From the NCBI RefSeq assembly GCF_015680235.1, contig NZ_JADLJL010000006.1, positions 1-64,000 of the forward strand: a stretch of DNA of 64,000 nucleotides, given 5' to 3'. Positions 1 through 8,037 of this stretch are shown here, one piece after another. Position numbers and translations under genes: made by a program. The DNA is from Pseudomonas guariconensis. GTDB lineage: Bacteria; Pseudomonadota; Gammaproteobacteria; Pseudomonadales; Pseudomonadaceae. The notes under the pieces were generated by a model. That model searched no databases. It was given only the letters and a program-made list of their open reading frames with translations, and was not told the origin of the DNA. Positions within the stretch are counted from its first letter, which is position 1; each line of letters starts with the position of its first letter.

Positions 1-16
1 GCACAAGGCCGCTCTC

Positions 17-150
17 ATAGAACAACGCATAACTATTTGATTTTGCGGGCCTTGTGGGAGCGGGCTTGTCCCGCGATTGGGCCGGGCCGGAATCACCGTC
101 GCCAGGCAAGGGCTGCGCCCTTGATCGCGGGGCAAGCCCGCTCCCACAGG
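17..150. repeat. REP pair with conserved side sequence
   Basis: Two REP units face each other at about 50-80 and 122-150, each with the core GTGGGAGCGGGCTTG or its complement followed by a CGCGAT block. The left flank (17-50) carries the sequence ATAACTATTTGA, which recurs in the same context near 34150 and 63665. These are typical P. putida-group REP elements. No gene is visible in this stretch. Confidence 0.85.
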
Positions 151-245
151 GGACGGCGCTAGCCACTTGTTCTTTGCGCGACAGCGCAGCCCGAACGGCT
201 GGGTGATCGCCCACGGACCATGCAAATCTGGCCAACGGCGGGTTT

Positions 246-308
246 CCTGTAGGAGCGGCCTTGTGCCGCGATGGGGCGCGTAGCGGCCCCAATTGTTTAA
301 CTGGCCGG
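246..308 (+). repeat. extended REP-like element
   Basis: A single unit starts with CCTGTAGGAGCGGCCTTGTG, continues with a hairpin-forming GGGCGCGTAGCGGCCCC and ends in TTTAACTGGCCGG. It is almost identical, over about 60 bp, to the two arms of the large inverted repeat at 21819-21983. This shows that the conserved unit is longer than the usual 35-bp REP core. Confidence 0.8.
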
Positions 309-535
309 TTTTAAGCTATTTACAGCACCAGTGACATGATCCTACCAAGCAGTCTGCCTTTGCTTGTGCTACGCAATAGCCCAGACGCCGCCAAACGCGA
401 CGTCAGGCAAAAAGTGACCCGCCGTAAGGGCGCAAAGGTGATTCAGTGTCACCACCGCAAACGAACTGCTCGATTAAATCAATACCAACGATTGAACAAA
501 CATCTTTACGGCAACGGCACTACTGTTCGTCTCCA
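309..535. other. noncoding stretch with competing stem-loops
   Basis: I find no convincing gene here. The segment 414-453 can form two mutually exclusive stems: GTGAC (414-418) with GTCAC (448-452), enclosing a CGCC/GGCG hairpin at 420-432, or GGTGA (437-441) with TCACC (449-453). This is compatible with a structured RNA or leader, but no downstream gene on the plus strand would be controlled by it. A run of plus-strand codons near 500-560 reads as a hydrophobic segment without a start codon, so a decayed small gene is also possible. Confidence 0.3.
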
Positions 536-811
536 TTATGGGTTTGATGTCGTATTCAACGGCTTGGGAATAGACATCACATGGAAAATGCCGGTCAGCA
601 GGATCTGCAGGCGATCGAACCAGCGATGGCTACGTCCACGCAGGCTGCCGTTGAAGAACAGCACCTCCAGGCAATGCAGCCCCAGTAGGGCAATGCCCGC
701 AGCATTGATCAGCAGATTGAACGGCAGTGGCTGGGGCATGAACAGGTTCACCAACACCACCCACCAGAACACTACCGTCAGGGCCTTGCCCAGGCCCAGT
801 ATGAATTTCAT
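536..811 (-). CDS. DUF1145 family small membrane protein
   Basis: This 91-residue protein resembles the DUF1145 family, small inner-membrane proteins of unknown function in gammaproteobacteria. The sequence shows about three hydrophobic segments (residues 5-25, 30-52 and a weaker one near 68-80). They are separated by a basic loop, GSLRGRSHRW, which suggests a cytoplasmic connection under the positive-inside rule. The ATG at 811 follows a G-rich stretch that can serve as ribosome binding site. It lies downstream of the two OmpA-type lipoprotein genes on the same strand, separated by a GC hairpin, so it is probably transcribed on its own. The family assignment rests on overall pattern and no function can be read from the sequence. 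Confidence 0.75.
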   Translation of the reverse strand: MKFILGLGKALTVVFWWVVLVNLFMPQPLPFNLLINAAGIALLGLHCLEVLFFNGSLRGRSHRWFDRLQILLTGIFHVMSIPKPLNTTSNP

Positions 812-842
812 ACCCCCGCCCTCTGTCTTGTCGTCATGGCGC

Positions 843-864
843 GCGGCCCGTTCGAGCGGGCCGC
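843..864 (-). terminator. GC stem-loop downstream of the OmpA-like gene
   Basis: Perfect 8-bp arms GCGGCCCG and CGGGCCGC surround a 6-nt loop, just past the stop codon of the OmpA-like gene on the minus strand. There is no U-tract on either side, so it may act as a 3' stabiliser or weak terminator rather than a classical intrinsic terminator. Confidence 0.4.
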
Positions 865-904
865 TGCCAACACTAAACCCATGCCAGGGTAGGCGCCAGA
901 GGCG

Positions 905-1621
905 TCAGTTCAGGTGCAACTCCACCCGCCGATTGCGCGCCTGGCCTTCGTCGGTGTCGTTGTCGGCCACCGGCTCCGCTTCCCCGCGCCCTTGGCTGGT
1001 CACCTTGGCCGGGGCCAGGCCCTGGCTGATCAGGTATTCGGCAACGCTGCTGGCACGGCGCTCGGACAGCGCCTGATTGTAGCTGTCCGAGCCGACGCTG
1101 TCGGTGTGGCCAATGACCTTGACGCTGGTCACCGAGGGGTCGTTGAGCTTGGGCAACAGGCTTTGCAGGCGCTGCTGGGCGCCAGCGGTCAGCTCGGCCG
1201 AGTCGAAGGCGAATAACACCTGCCCTTGGTCGTCGAGGGTGATCACCTCGGGTGTCGGCGCCGGTTCCGCGGCCTTGGCAGGCGGGTACTGCGGCAAGGG
1301 GCAACCCATATGGTTGACCGGGGTATTGGCCGGCGTGTCCGGGCAGCGGTCGCGGCGGTCGAATACACCGTCGCCATCCTCGTCGCCGTCCTGGGCATAG
1401 CAGATCAGGCCGCCGGCAATCGCACCAGCAGCGCCGGCGCCGGCCGCCCAGGCGGAACTCTCGATGGCCCCCAGGCCACCGCCGACCAATCCGCCCAGCA
1501 GGCTGCACAACGGCCAAGTTCGTTGATTGAGGGGCGCGCTGCCATCGCTGTGGGTGGCACAACCGCCCAGCAAGCTCGTGATCACCAGCAGCGGCAATGC
1601 CGCCTTCGACATGACACCCAT
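905..1621 (-). CDS. OmpA family outer-membrane lipoprotein (copy 1)
   Basis: This is a 238-residue envelope protein. A signal peptide ends in a lipobox (LLGGC), so it should be lipidated and inserted into the outer membrane. A glycine-rich zipper-like stretch follows, then an acidic repeat like a thrombospondin type 3 calcium loop (DGDEDGDGVFDRRDRC). The C-terminal OmpA domain contains the peptidoglycan-binding signature GHTDSVGSDSYNQALSERRA and the final NRRVELHL. The start at 1621 was chosen because AGGAG lies 8 nt upstream; longer in-frame starts have no such site and would bury the signal peptide. The gene stands in tandem with a paralogue of the same architecture at 1708-2400. The likely role is tethering the outer membrane to the cell wall. 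Confidence 0.85.
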   Translation of the reverse strand: MGVMSKAALPLLVITSLLGGCATHSDGSAPLNQRTWPLCSLLGGLVGGGLGAIESSAWAAGAGAAGAIAGGLICYAQDGDEDGDGVFDRRDRCPDTPANTPVNHMGCPLPQYPPAKAAEPAPTPEVITLDDQGQVLFAFDSAELTAGAQQRLQSLLPKLNDPSVTSVKVIGHTDSVGSDSYNQALSERRASSVAEYLISQGLAPAKVTSQGRGEAEPVADNDTDEGQARNRRVELHLN

Positions 1622-1672
1622 GATGAATGCTCCTGTGTCACCGGCCGCGGCCGGACACTTGTATGAGGGCGC

Positions 1673-1699
1673 GCCCATGCCACTGCTCAAGGCATGGGC
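1673..1699 (-). other. intergenic stem-loop between tandem OmpA genes
   Basis: Perfect 9-bp arms GCCCATGCC and GGCATGGGC surround a 9-nt loop in the 86-bp gap between the two OmpA-like genes. No U-tract follows. It could modulate read-through or mRNA stability of the upstream gene. Confidence 0.45.
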
Positions 1700-1707
1700 G
1701 CAGGCCG

Positions 1708-2400
1708 TCAGCGCTCGATCTTGATTTCAGTGCGACGGTTCATGGCGCGGCCATCGGCGGTCGCGTTGTCGGCCACCGGCTGGGTCTCGCCAGCACCTAC
1801 CACCGAGACGAAGCTGCTGCGAGGTACGCCGCTTTCGACCAGGTAGTCGGTCACCGAGTGGGCGCGGCGCTCGGACAGTTTCTGGTTGTAGCTGTCGGAG
1901 CCGACGCTGTCGGTATGCCCGGTCACGGTCAGGCGGGCGCTCGGCGCTTCCTGTTTCAGGCGCGTGGCGATGGTATTGAGGCGCTCCTTGTCGGTCGCGG
2001 TCAGGCGCGCGGAGTCGAATTCGAAGTGCACGTCACGGATGACGATGACTTCTTCCTTCTGCACCACCACCTCCTCGACCACCGGGGCCGGCTCTGGCGG
2101 GCAGCCATTGGCGTCGACCTGCACCCCGGGCGGGGTACCTGGGCACTTGTCGCGGCTGTCCGGCACGCCGTCGCCATCCTCGTCGCCATCGCCATGGGCC
2201 CAGCAGTAGCCCGCCGCCAGGCCACCGCCCAGCAACGCGCCCCACCCAGCCCAGCTGGAGCTCTCGATGGCGCCCAGGGCAGCGCCGCCCACACCCCCGA
2301 CGGCAGCACACTTCGGCCAGTCGGTTTTTTGCAAACCTGCACATCCAGTCAACACACTGGTGAGCAGGACCAGGGGTATCGCTGTGCGTACTATGCTCAT
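1708..2400 (-). CDS. OmpA family outer-membrane lipoprotein (copy 2)
   Basis: This 230-residue paralogue of the neighbouring gene at 905-1621 has the same order of parts. It has a signal peptide ending in the lipobox LTGC, a short spacer, a glycine-zipper segment (GGVGGAALGAIESSSWAGWG), an acidic calcium-type repeat (DGDEDGDGVPDSRDKC), a short linker and a C-terminal OmpA domain with GHTDSVGSDSYNQKLSERRA and a terminal NRRTEIKI. The start at 2400 is supported by an AGGAG about 10 nt upstream. The gene is upstream of copy 1 on the same strand, so the pair probably arose by duplication and may be co-transcribed. Peptidoglycan binding is inferred from the OmpA domain; the calcium-binding role of the acidic repeat is a family-based inference. 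Confidence 0.85.
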   Translation of the reverse strand: MSIVRTAIPLVLLTSVLTGCAGLQKTDWPKCAAVGGVGGAALGAIESSSWAGWGALLGGGLAAGYCWAHGDGDEDGDGVPDSRDKCPGTPPGVQVDANGCPPEPAPVVEEVVVQKEEVIVIRDVHFEFDSARLTATDKERLNTIATRLKQEAPSARLTVTGHTDSVGSDSYNQKLSERRAHSVTDYLVESGVPRSSFVSVVGAGETQPVADNATADGRAMNRRTEIKIER

Positions 2401-2547
2401 CTTGTAGCTTCTCCTAGGGGGAATCGGCATAAGACCGATCCTTCGGAGTAAAGACCGCGCATTCCCTCTCTGCCAGCAATGAGCCATACCTCTTTGCCGA
2501 CCGCCCCGGGCCCGCTAGTCTAGGGCCCACCTGAACGAGGATTGGCA

Positions 2548-3042
2548 ATGACCGACGGTTTTTCCCAGCGCACCCCGCAGCAGGCCCTCGCCGCCCTGCT
2601 CGAGCGCTTCACCCCCCAACGCCTGTTGTTGGTGGGCACGCGTTTTCCGGCCCTGGAGGCATTTGCCCAGGCCCACCCCGAGGTGCACATCGAAACGGTC
2701 GCACCGGGCCCGCTACCGCCTCTGGCCGCCGCCCAGCGCTTCGACCTCGCGGTACTGGTGGACTGCCTCGAACATCTGCCCAAACGCACCGGCCTGGAGC
2801 TGCTCGGCGGCATCCGTAACCTCAATGCCAGCCGGGTCGCCGTGCTGGCGGACCTGCAGGCCTGCGGCTGGCTCGACACCGATTTCTTCGCCCTGGCGCT
2901 GTCGGCCAGTGAGAAATTTCGCCGGGACGACCAGGTGCTGAGCCTGTTCACCTATGATCTACATGACTATAAGCAGGTCCCGGACTGGCTCAACGCCAAG
3001 TTCTGGGCCAACCCTGAAAACTTCGGCAAGTACTGGTGGTGA
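2548..3042 (+). CDS. methyltransferase-like protein, DUF6231 type
   Basis: This 164-residue cytoplasmic protein resembles a small Pseudomonas family (probably DUF6231). A Rossmann-like pattern is visible: a beta strand RLLLVGT near residue 30, a second strand VHIETVAPG, then [15 protein letters not shown] near residue 72, which resembles the fourth motif of SAM-dependent methyltransferases. The glycine-rich loop that should bind SAM is poorly preserved, so activity is uncertain. The ATG at 2548 follows GAGG with 7 nt spacing; a TTG two codons earlier is less likely. The stop lies 4 bp before the ychJ-like gene at 3047, so the two are probably co-transcribed with the lipoprotein and SEC-C genes downstream. 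Confidence 0.65.
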   Translation: MTDGFSQRTPQQALAALLERFTPQRLLLVGTRFPALEAFAQAHPEVHIETVAPGPLPPLAAAQRFDLAVLVDCLEHLPKRTGLELLGGIRNLNASRVAVLADLQACGWLDTDFFALALSASEKFRRDDQVLSLFTYDLHDYKQVPDWLNAKFWANPENFGKYWW

Positions 3043-3046
3043 TGGA

Positions 3047-3523
3047 ATGAGTGTCTCGGTCTGCCCTTGCGGCAGCGGCAACCTGCTCGACGCCTGCTGC
3101 GGGCATTATCACGCAGGCACCCCGGCCCCGGACGCCCAAGCGCTGATGCGTTCGCGCTACAGTGCCTATGTGCTGGGCCTGGTGGACTACCTGGTGGCGA
3201 CCACCCTGCCCGCCCAACAGGCAGGCCTGGATCGCGCGGCCATTGCCGCGTGGAGCGCCCAAAGTACCTGGCTGGGCCTGGAGGTCGAGCGCGCCGAGGT
3301 GCTCGGCGGCCAGCCCGAGCATGCCTTCGTCAGCTTCACCGCGCGCTGGCACGATCAGCAAGGCGACCACCAACACCATGAACGCTCCGCCTTCGTCCAA
3401 CACGACGGCCGTTGGTATTTCATCGACCCGACCGTGGGCCTCAAGGCCGGCCGCAACGACCCCTGCCCCTGCGCCAGCGGGCAGAAGTTCAAGAAATGCT
3501 GCGCCAGTTATATCGGTAGCTGA
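3047..3523 (+). CDS. YchJ family zinc-binding protein
   Basis: This 158-residue protein belongs to the YchJ/UPF0225 family. A cysteine-rich SEC-C motif sits at each end: CPCGSG...CCGHYH near the N-terminus and [16 protein letters not shown] at the C-terminus. Between them is the family's NTF2-like middle part, beginning with [10 protein letters not shown] and containing the ARWH and [12 protein letters not shown] segments. SEC-C motifs bind zinc and are found in SecA and several chaperone-like or nucleic-acid-associated proteins, but the role of YchJ is not established. The start at 3047 is chosen because it places the first CPCG motif near the N-terminus, as in the family. It lies 4 bp after the preceding stop, and the next gene starts 2 bp after this one ends, so this is one operon. 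Confidence 0.85.
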   Translation: MSVSVCPCGSGNLLDACCGHYHAGTPAPDAQALMRSRYSAYVLGLVDYLVATTLPAQQAGLDRAAIAAWSAQSTWLGLEVERAEVLGGQPEHAFVSFTARWHDQQGDHQHHERSAFVQHDGRWYFIDPTVGLKAGRNDPCPCASGQKFKKCCASYIGS

Positions 3524-3525
3524 CC

Positions 3526-4002
3526 ATGATCGCCACGGCCCGCCTGCTCGTCCTCACCCTTTCATTGGCACTGTTGGCGGGCTGTGCCGGCTGGGGCGGC
3601 GATAGCTGGCGCGAGCCGCAGATTCGGCTGGTCAGGGTCGAGACCGTCAAGGCCCGTCTGCATCAGCAGGAGTTCGTGCTTCACCTACGGGTGGACAACC
3701 CCAACGACAGCCGCCTGTTCATTCGCAACCTGGCCTATTCGGTGCGGCTCAACGAGCTGATGCTGGCGCAGGACGAGGCCAGCCTCTGGCGCAGCGTCGG
3801 CGGCCATGCCACGCGCACCTTCAAGATCACTGCGCGGACCAATCTGTGGCAGCACCTCAAGCCCCTGGCCAAGCTGCTCAAGAGCGAGCAACCTCTGCAT
3901 TACCGCCTGCAGGGTGAACTGAACACCGGGCTGATCGTCCACCGGGGCCTGCACTTGTCGCGCAGTGGTGAGATAATCCCCGGCGATCTTCAACCGGAGT
4001 AA
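3526..4002 (+). CDS. LEA14-like (WHy domain) lipoprotein
   Basis: This 158-residue predicted lipoprotein has a signal peptide with lipobox LLAGC at about residues 17-21. It is followed by one domain of the LEA type 2 / WHy family, recognisable by the pattern [19 protein letters not shown] and the conserved VDNPNDSRL segment near residue 60. These domains adopt an immunoglobulin-like fold and are linked to stress tolerance in plants and bacteria; the bacterial role is poorly known. The gene follows ychJ by 2 bp and precedes the small SEC-C gene by 7 bp, so the group 2548-4210 appears to be one transcription unit. Lipidation and periplasmic location are inferred from the signal peptide. Confidence 0.75.
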   Translation: MIATARLLVLTLSLALLAGCAGWGGDSWREPQIRLVRVETVKARLHQQEFVLHLRVDNPNDSRLFIRNLAYSVRLNELMLAQDEASLWRSVGGHATRTFKITARTNLWQHLKPLAKLLKSEQPLHYRLQGELNTGLIVHRGLHLSRSGEIIPGDLQPE

Positions 4003-4009
4003 CCCCGCA

Positions 4010-4210
4010 ATGACCCAACAACCCCATGTCCATGGCCCCGACTGCAACCACGGTCACGACCACCATGACCACGACCACGGCCATGTGCACGGCCCGCACT
4101 GCAACCACGGCCACCAGGAGCCGGTGCGCAATGCCCTGAAGGACGTCGGCCGCAACGACCCATGCCCGTGCGGCAGCCAGAAGAAATTCAAGAAGTGCCA
4201 CGGGGCCTGA
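4010..4210 (+). CDS. small His-rich SEC-C domain protein
   Basis: This 66-residue protein has two parts. The first 36 residues are an extraordinary histidine array with two HVHGP(D/H)CNHGH units flanking a run of HDHH-type residues. The last 20 residues are a SEC-C zinc motif ([17 protein letters not shown]), the same motif that ends the YchJ-like protein two genes upstream. The composition strongly suggests metal binding (zinc, nickel or cobalt). There is no signal peptide, so it should be cytoplasmic. It is the last gene of the operon before a REP pair. A role as metal store or metallochaperone is inference only. Confidence 0.75.
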   Translation: MTQQPHVHGPDCNHGHDHHDHDHGHVHGPHCNHGHQEPVRNALKDVGRNDPCPCGSQKKFKKCHGA

Positions 4211-4242
4211 TCCCCGGCAGTCCAGTCCTGCGGGCCGCTTCG

Positions 4243-4330
4243 CGGTCATCGCAGGACAAGCCCGCTCCCACAGGGGGACCCGCGCAGACGTTGCAAGCCT
4301 GTGTGGGAGCGGGCTTGCCCCGCGATGACC
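4243..4330. repeat. REP inverted pair
   Basis: Two REP cores in opposite orientation (about 4243-4275 and 4298-4330) share GACAAGCCCGCTCCCACAGG and its complement. The pair sits after the small SEC-C gene and before the penicillin-acylase gene. The rest of the 253-bp gap to the next gene shows no other feature that I can support. Confidence 0.85.
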
Positions 4331-4463
4331 ATCCCATCCGTTTTAATCTGAACAGCCGCTGGGCAGCCCCTGAAAATAAAGCCTCCAGCCACCTTGCACG
4401 GCGACCGCGCGCTCACTAACGTAGCGCCTTTGCCCCCCCGCCACGCCTAGCAGGAGCCTCGTC

Positions 4464-6905
4464 ATGGCAGCCCCCGCCCTTCCCCCCTTCCGCCCCCGGT
4501 TCGGCACTGCCGCCGCATTGTTCGGCATGCTCGGCCTTGCCGGTTGCCAGACGGGCGGCTACCAGGACAGCGTGCCCCCCACCACGGGGGTGCAACCGCT
4601 CAAGGGACTGGCGCAGAACGTCTCGGTGCGCCGCAACGCCATGGGCGCCCCCCTGATCGAAAGCAGCAGCTTCCATGACGCGCTGTTCAGCCTGGGCTAT
4701 GTCCATGCCGGTGACCGTATCGAGCAGATGGTCGCCATGCGCCTGCTGGCCCAGGGCCGCCTGGCCGAGTTGGCAGGCTCCGAGGCCCTGGACATCGACC
4801 GCCTGATGCGGGCCGCCAACCTCAAGCAAAGCGCCGGGCAGCTGTATGCCGATGCCTCGCCGCGCCTGAAGCGCTTCTTCGAGGTCTATGCCCGCGGGGT
4901 GAACGCCTACCTGTTCCGCTACCGCGACCGACTGCCGGCAGAACTCGCCCGCAGCGGCTACCGCCCGGAATACTGGAAGCCCGAGGATTCGGCGCTGGTG
5001 TTCAGCCTCTATGCCTTCAGCCAGTCGGTGAACCTCCAGGAAGAGCTCGCGGCCCTGGTGCTGGCGCAAAAGGTCGGCGCCGACAAGCTGGCCTGGCTGC
5101 TGCCGGGTGCGCCAGACGAACCGCTGGCCGAAGCCGAACTGGACAAACTCAAGGGCCTGAACCTGGCAAGCCAGCTGCCGGGCCTGGATGCCCTGGCCAG
5201 TGCAGGCCAGAAACTCGCTGATCTGGGCCTGCTCGGCACCCCGGGCTCAGCCAACCTGGCCCTGGGCCCGCAGCGCAGCCGCAGCGGCAAGAGCCTGCTG
5301 GCCAGCGACAGCCGCGCCAACTGGGCCCTGGCCCCGGTTCAAATCCACACCAGCAAGTACCAGGTTGCCGGCCTGTCGCTGCCGGGCCTGCCCATCGTGC
5401 TGGCCGGGTACAACGGCAAGCTGGCCTGGAGCAGCAGCGCGGTCATGGCCGACAACCAGGACCTGTACCTGGAACAACTGCGCCGCCAGGGTAACCAACT
5501 GAGCTACCTGGCCGATGGCAAGTGGCTGCCGGCGCGGGCACGCAGCGAAACCTTCTTCGTACGTGGCCAGCGCCCGCAGCGCGAAGTCATGTACGACACA
5601 CGTCACGGCACTCTGCTCAGCCAGCCGGCCAGCGCTGGCCTGGGCCTTGCCCTGAACCTGCCGCAACTCAAGGGTGACGCCAGCCTGGACGCGTTGTTCA
5701 ACCTGACTCGCGCGCCGTCGGTAGAGCGAGCCTTCGACACCACCCGCGAAGTCGGTGCCGCGGCGCTGAACTTCGTCTTCGCCGAACCCCAGCACATCGG
5801 CTGGCAGGTCAGCGGCCGTTACCCCAACCGCCGTGAAGGCCAGGGCCTACTGCCCTCGCCAGGCTGGGACGGGCGCTACGACTGGGACGGCTATGCCGAC
5901 CCGATGCTGCACCCCTACGACCAGGACCCCACCGCCGGCTGGATCGGCCACGCCAACCAGCGCAGCCTGCCCCGAGGCTACGGCATGCAGCTTTCCAACA
6001 CCTGGTATTACCCCGAGCGCGCCGAGCGCCTGGCCCAGCTGGCCGGCAACGGTCGCCATGACAGCCGCAGCCTGATGGCCTTGCAGAATGACCAGGTCAC
6101 CCTGCTGGCGGACAAGCTCAAGCAGATGTTCGACGCACCGGGCATGGCCCAGTCCCTCGCCCAAGCCATCGACGCACTGCCCGCCGCCCAGCGCCCCCAG
6201 GCCCGCGAGGCCTTGGCGACGCTCAAGGCGTTCGATGGCCGCCTGAGCCCAGTCTCGGCCGATGCCGCGCTCTACCAGCTGTTCCTCCAGGCTGTGGCGC
6301 GGCAGACCTTCCTCGACGAACTCGGCCCGGAGTCCAGCCCGGCCTGGCAAGCATTCGTCGGCAACGCGCGCCTGTCCTATTCGGCCCAGGCCGACCACTT
6401 GCTCGGGCGCGAGGACAGCCCGTTCTGGGACGACCGCAGCACGACACAAACAGAAGACAAGCCCACCATCCTCGCCCGCAGCCTGGCGGCCGCGATGGAA
6501 GCTGGCGTTGCGCAACTGGGTGCTGACCGTCGCGCCTGGCAATGGGGCCGGCTGCACCAGTATCGCTGGCCGGCACCGGCCTATCATGGCCTGGGCGATG
6601 CCGTCAGCCGAGCGCCCAGGGCGGCCGGCGGCGATTTCAGCACCCTGGCCCTGACGCCCTATGCCTGGGGCAGCAGCTTCGACACCAGCCTGCCGGCCTC
6701 GGCGCGCATGATCGTCGATTTCGGCCAGGCCGAACCGCTGCAGGTAATGACCAGCAACGGCCAGTCCGGCAACCCGGCCAGCCGCCACTACAGCGATGGC
6801 CTGAACGCCTGGTTCCAGGGCCGCTTCATGAGCCTGCCCCTGCAGCAGCAGAACTTCTCCCGCGCCTATGGCAGCCAACGCCTCACCCTGGTGCCGGGTC
6901 GCTGA
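4464..6905 (+). CDS. penicillin acylase family (Ntn-hydrolase) protein
   Basis: This 813-residue protein of the penicillin amidase / acyl-homoserine lactone acylase family is made as a precursor that cleaves itself into alpha and beta chains. The N-terminal signal sequence ends in LGLAGC (Cys28), so it may be a periplasmic lipoprotein. The likely cleavage point is before Ser262 in [10 protein letters not shown]. It is followed by the family blocks [31 protein letters not shown] and [10 protein letters not shown]. This serine would be the nucleophile of the mature beta chain. The start follows AGGAG (4450-4454). The substrate cannot be read; family members hydrolyse amide bonds of penicillins, acyl-homoserine lactones or aminated compounds. 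The gene is monocistronic, ended by hairpins at 6909-6957. Confidence 0.85.
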   Translation: MAAPALPPFRPRFGTAAALFGMLGLAGCQTGGYQDSVPPTTGVQPLKGLAQNVSVRRNAMGAPLIESSSFHDALFSLGYVHAGDRIEQMVAMRLLAQGRLAELAGSEALDIDRLMRAANLKQSAGQLYADASPRLKRFFEVYARGVNAYLFRYRDRLPAELARSGYRPEYWKPEDSALVFSLYAFSQSVNLQEELAALVLAQKVGADKLAWLLPGAPDEPLAEAELDKLKGLNLASQLPGLDALASAGQKLADLGLLGTPGSANLALGPQRSRSGKSLLASDSRANWALAPVQIHTSKYQVAGLSLPGLPIVLAGYNGKLAWSSSAVMADNQDLYLEQLRRQGNQLSYLADGKWLPARARSETFFVRGQRPQREVMYDTRHGTLLSQPASAGLGLALNLPQLKGDASLDALFNLTRAPSVERAFDTTREVGAAALNFVFAEPQHIGWQVSGRYPNRREGQGLLPSPGWDGRYDWDGYADPMLHPYDQDPTAGWIGHANQRSLPRGYGMQLSNTWYYPERAERLAQLAGNGRHDSRSLMALQNDQVTLLADKLKQMFDAPGMAQSLAQAIDALPAAQRPQAREALATLKAFDGRLSPVSADAALYQLFLQAVARQTFLDELGPESSPAWQAFVGNARLSYSAQADHLLGREDSPFWDDRSTTQTEDKPTILARSLAAAMEAGVAQLGADRRAWQWGRLHQYRWPAPAYHGLGDAVSRAPRAAGGDFSTLALTPYAWGSSFDTSLPASARMIVDFGQAEPLQVMTSNGQSGNPASRHYSDGLNAWFQGRFMSLPLQQQNFSRAYGSQRLTLVPGR

Positions 6906-6908
6906 GGC

Positions 6909-6966
6909 CACGCTCCCTCGCTCGCGGAGCGTGCGGGCAGCCCACATGGGCTGCCCGTATTCTTTC
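6909..6966 (+). terminator. double hairpin terminator after acylase gene
   Basis: A first hairpin pairs CACGCTCC (6909-6916) with GGAGCGTG (6926-6933). A second, stronger one pairs CGGGCAGCCC (6934-6943) with GGGCTGCCCG (6948-6957) and is followed by the T-rich TATTCTTTC. Position directly after the stop codon supports an intrinsic terminator. Confidence 0.7.
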
Positions 6967-7026
6967 GAACTTCCCACCCCGCCTCGTGCTCTGAGCTAAC
7001 AAGCCCCCAGCCAGCCGACGCGCCCC

Positions 7027-8037
7027 ATGGACCTTGTCATCGCCCGCCCCGAAGGCCTGTATTGCCCGCCCGGTGACTTCTACATCGACCCCTGGCAGCC
7101 CGTGGACCGAGCCGTCATCACCCACGGCCACGGCGACCACGCCCGCCTGGGCAATCGTCATTACCTGGCCGCCGAACCCGGCGCCGGCATCCTGCGCAGC
7201 CGCCTGGGAAGCATTGACCTGCAGACCCTGCCCTATGGCGAGCGGCTCGACCACAATGGCGTGACCTTGAGTTTCCACCCCGCCGGCCATGTGCTGGGCT
7301 CGGCCCAGGTGCGCCTGGAGTTCCAGGGCGAGGTCTGGGTCGCTTCGGGCGACTACAAGGTCGAGCCCGATGGCACCTGCGCGCCGTTCGAACCGGTGCG
7401 CTGCCATACGTTCATCAGCGAGTCGACGTTCGGCCTGCCGATCTACCGCTGGCCACCACAAGCTGAGGTATTCGCACAGATCAACGCCTGGTGGCGGGCC
7501 AACCGCGACCAGGGCAAGGCCAGCGTGCTGCTGTGCTACGCCTTCGGCAAGGCCCAGCGCATCCTCCATGGCCTGGATGCAAGCATTGGCCCGATCCTCG
7601 TGCATGGTGCCGTCGAACCGCTGAACCGAGTCTATCGCGAGGCCGGCATACGCCTGCCGGACACCCATTACGCCGGGGACATTCCACGTAACGACCCACT
7701 GTTGCGCCGAGCCCTGGTCCTGGCCCCGCCCTCGGCCGCCGGCAGCAGTTGGATGAAACGCTTCGGCAACTACAGCGACGGCTTCGCCAGCGGCTGGATG
7801 CGCCTGCGCGGCACCCGGCGCCGGCGCGGGGTGGACCGAGGCTTCGTGCTCTCCGACCATGCCGACTGGCCGGGGCTGCTGTGGGCGATCGAGCAAACCG
7901 GCGCCGAACGGGTCATGGTCACCCATGGCTCGGTCAACACCCTGGTGCGCTACCTCGTCGAAAAGGGCCTGGATGCGAGGGCCTTCGTGACCGAATACGG
8001 CGACGAGGACGACCCCGTCGGCGAGGCCTCGCCATGA
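7027..8037 (+). CDS. ligase-associated DNA exonuclease
   Basis: This 336-residue metallo-beta-lactamase-fold nuclease is of the type encoded beside bacterial ATP-dependent DNA ligases. The metal-binding signature THGHGDH lies at residues 32-38. A further histidine lies in HPAGHVLGSAQ near residue 85, and the late motif SDHADW near residue 278 completes the beta-CASP/MBL-type site. The fold is shared with SNM1/Artemis nucleases and with RNA-processing CPSF-type enzymes. Its stop codon overlaps the start of the ligase gene by 4 bp (ATGA at 8034), so the two proteins are translationally coupled and presumably act in one repair pathway. In related pseudomonads two further partners, a Lhr-core helicase and a metallophosphoesterase, sit in the same cluster; neither is present here. 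Confidence 0.9.
   Translation: MDLVIARPEGLYCPPGDFYIDPWQPVDRAVITHGHGDHARLGNRHYLAAEPGAGILRSRLGSIDLQTLPYGERLDHNGVTLSFHPAGHVLGSAQVRLEFQGEVWVASGDYKVEPDGTCAPFEPVRCHTFISESTFGLPIYRWPPQAEVFAQINAWWRANRDQGKASVLLCYAFGKAQRILHGLDASIGPILVHGAVEPLNRVYREAGIRLPDTHYAGDIPRNDPLLRRALVLAPPSAAGSSWMKRFGNYSDGFASGWMRLRGTRRRRGVDRGFVLSDHADWPGLLWAIEQTGAERVMVTHGSVNTLVRYLVEKGLDARAFVTEYGDEDDPVGEASP

Noticed and set aside
398..432. Glycine-riboswitch-like string GTCAGGCAAAAAGTGAC
   Set aside because: The string recalls the end of a glycine aptamer, but the other conserved aptamer blocks and a downstream glycine gene are missing.
336..1076. Plus-strand open frame of 246 codons at the left end
   Set aside because: It runs antisense through the DUF1145 gene and into the OmpA-like gene. 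Its arginine- and serine-rich product looks like a frame artefact.
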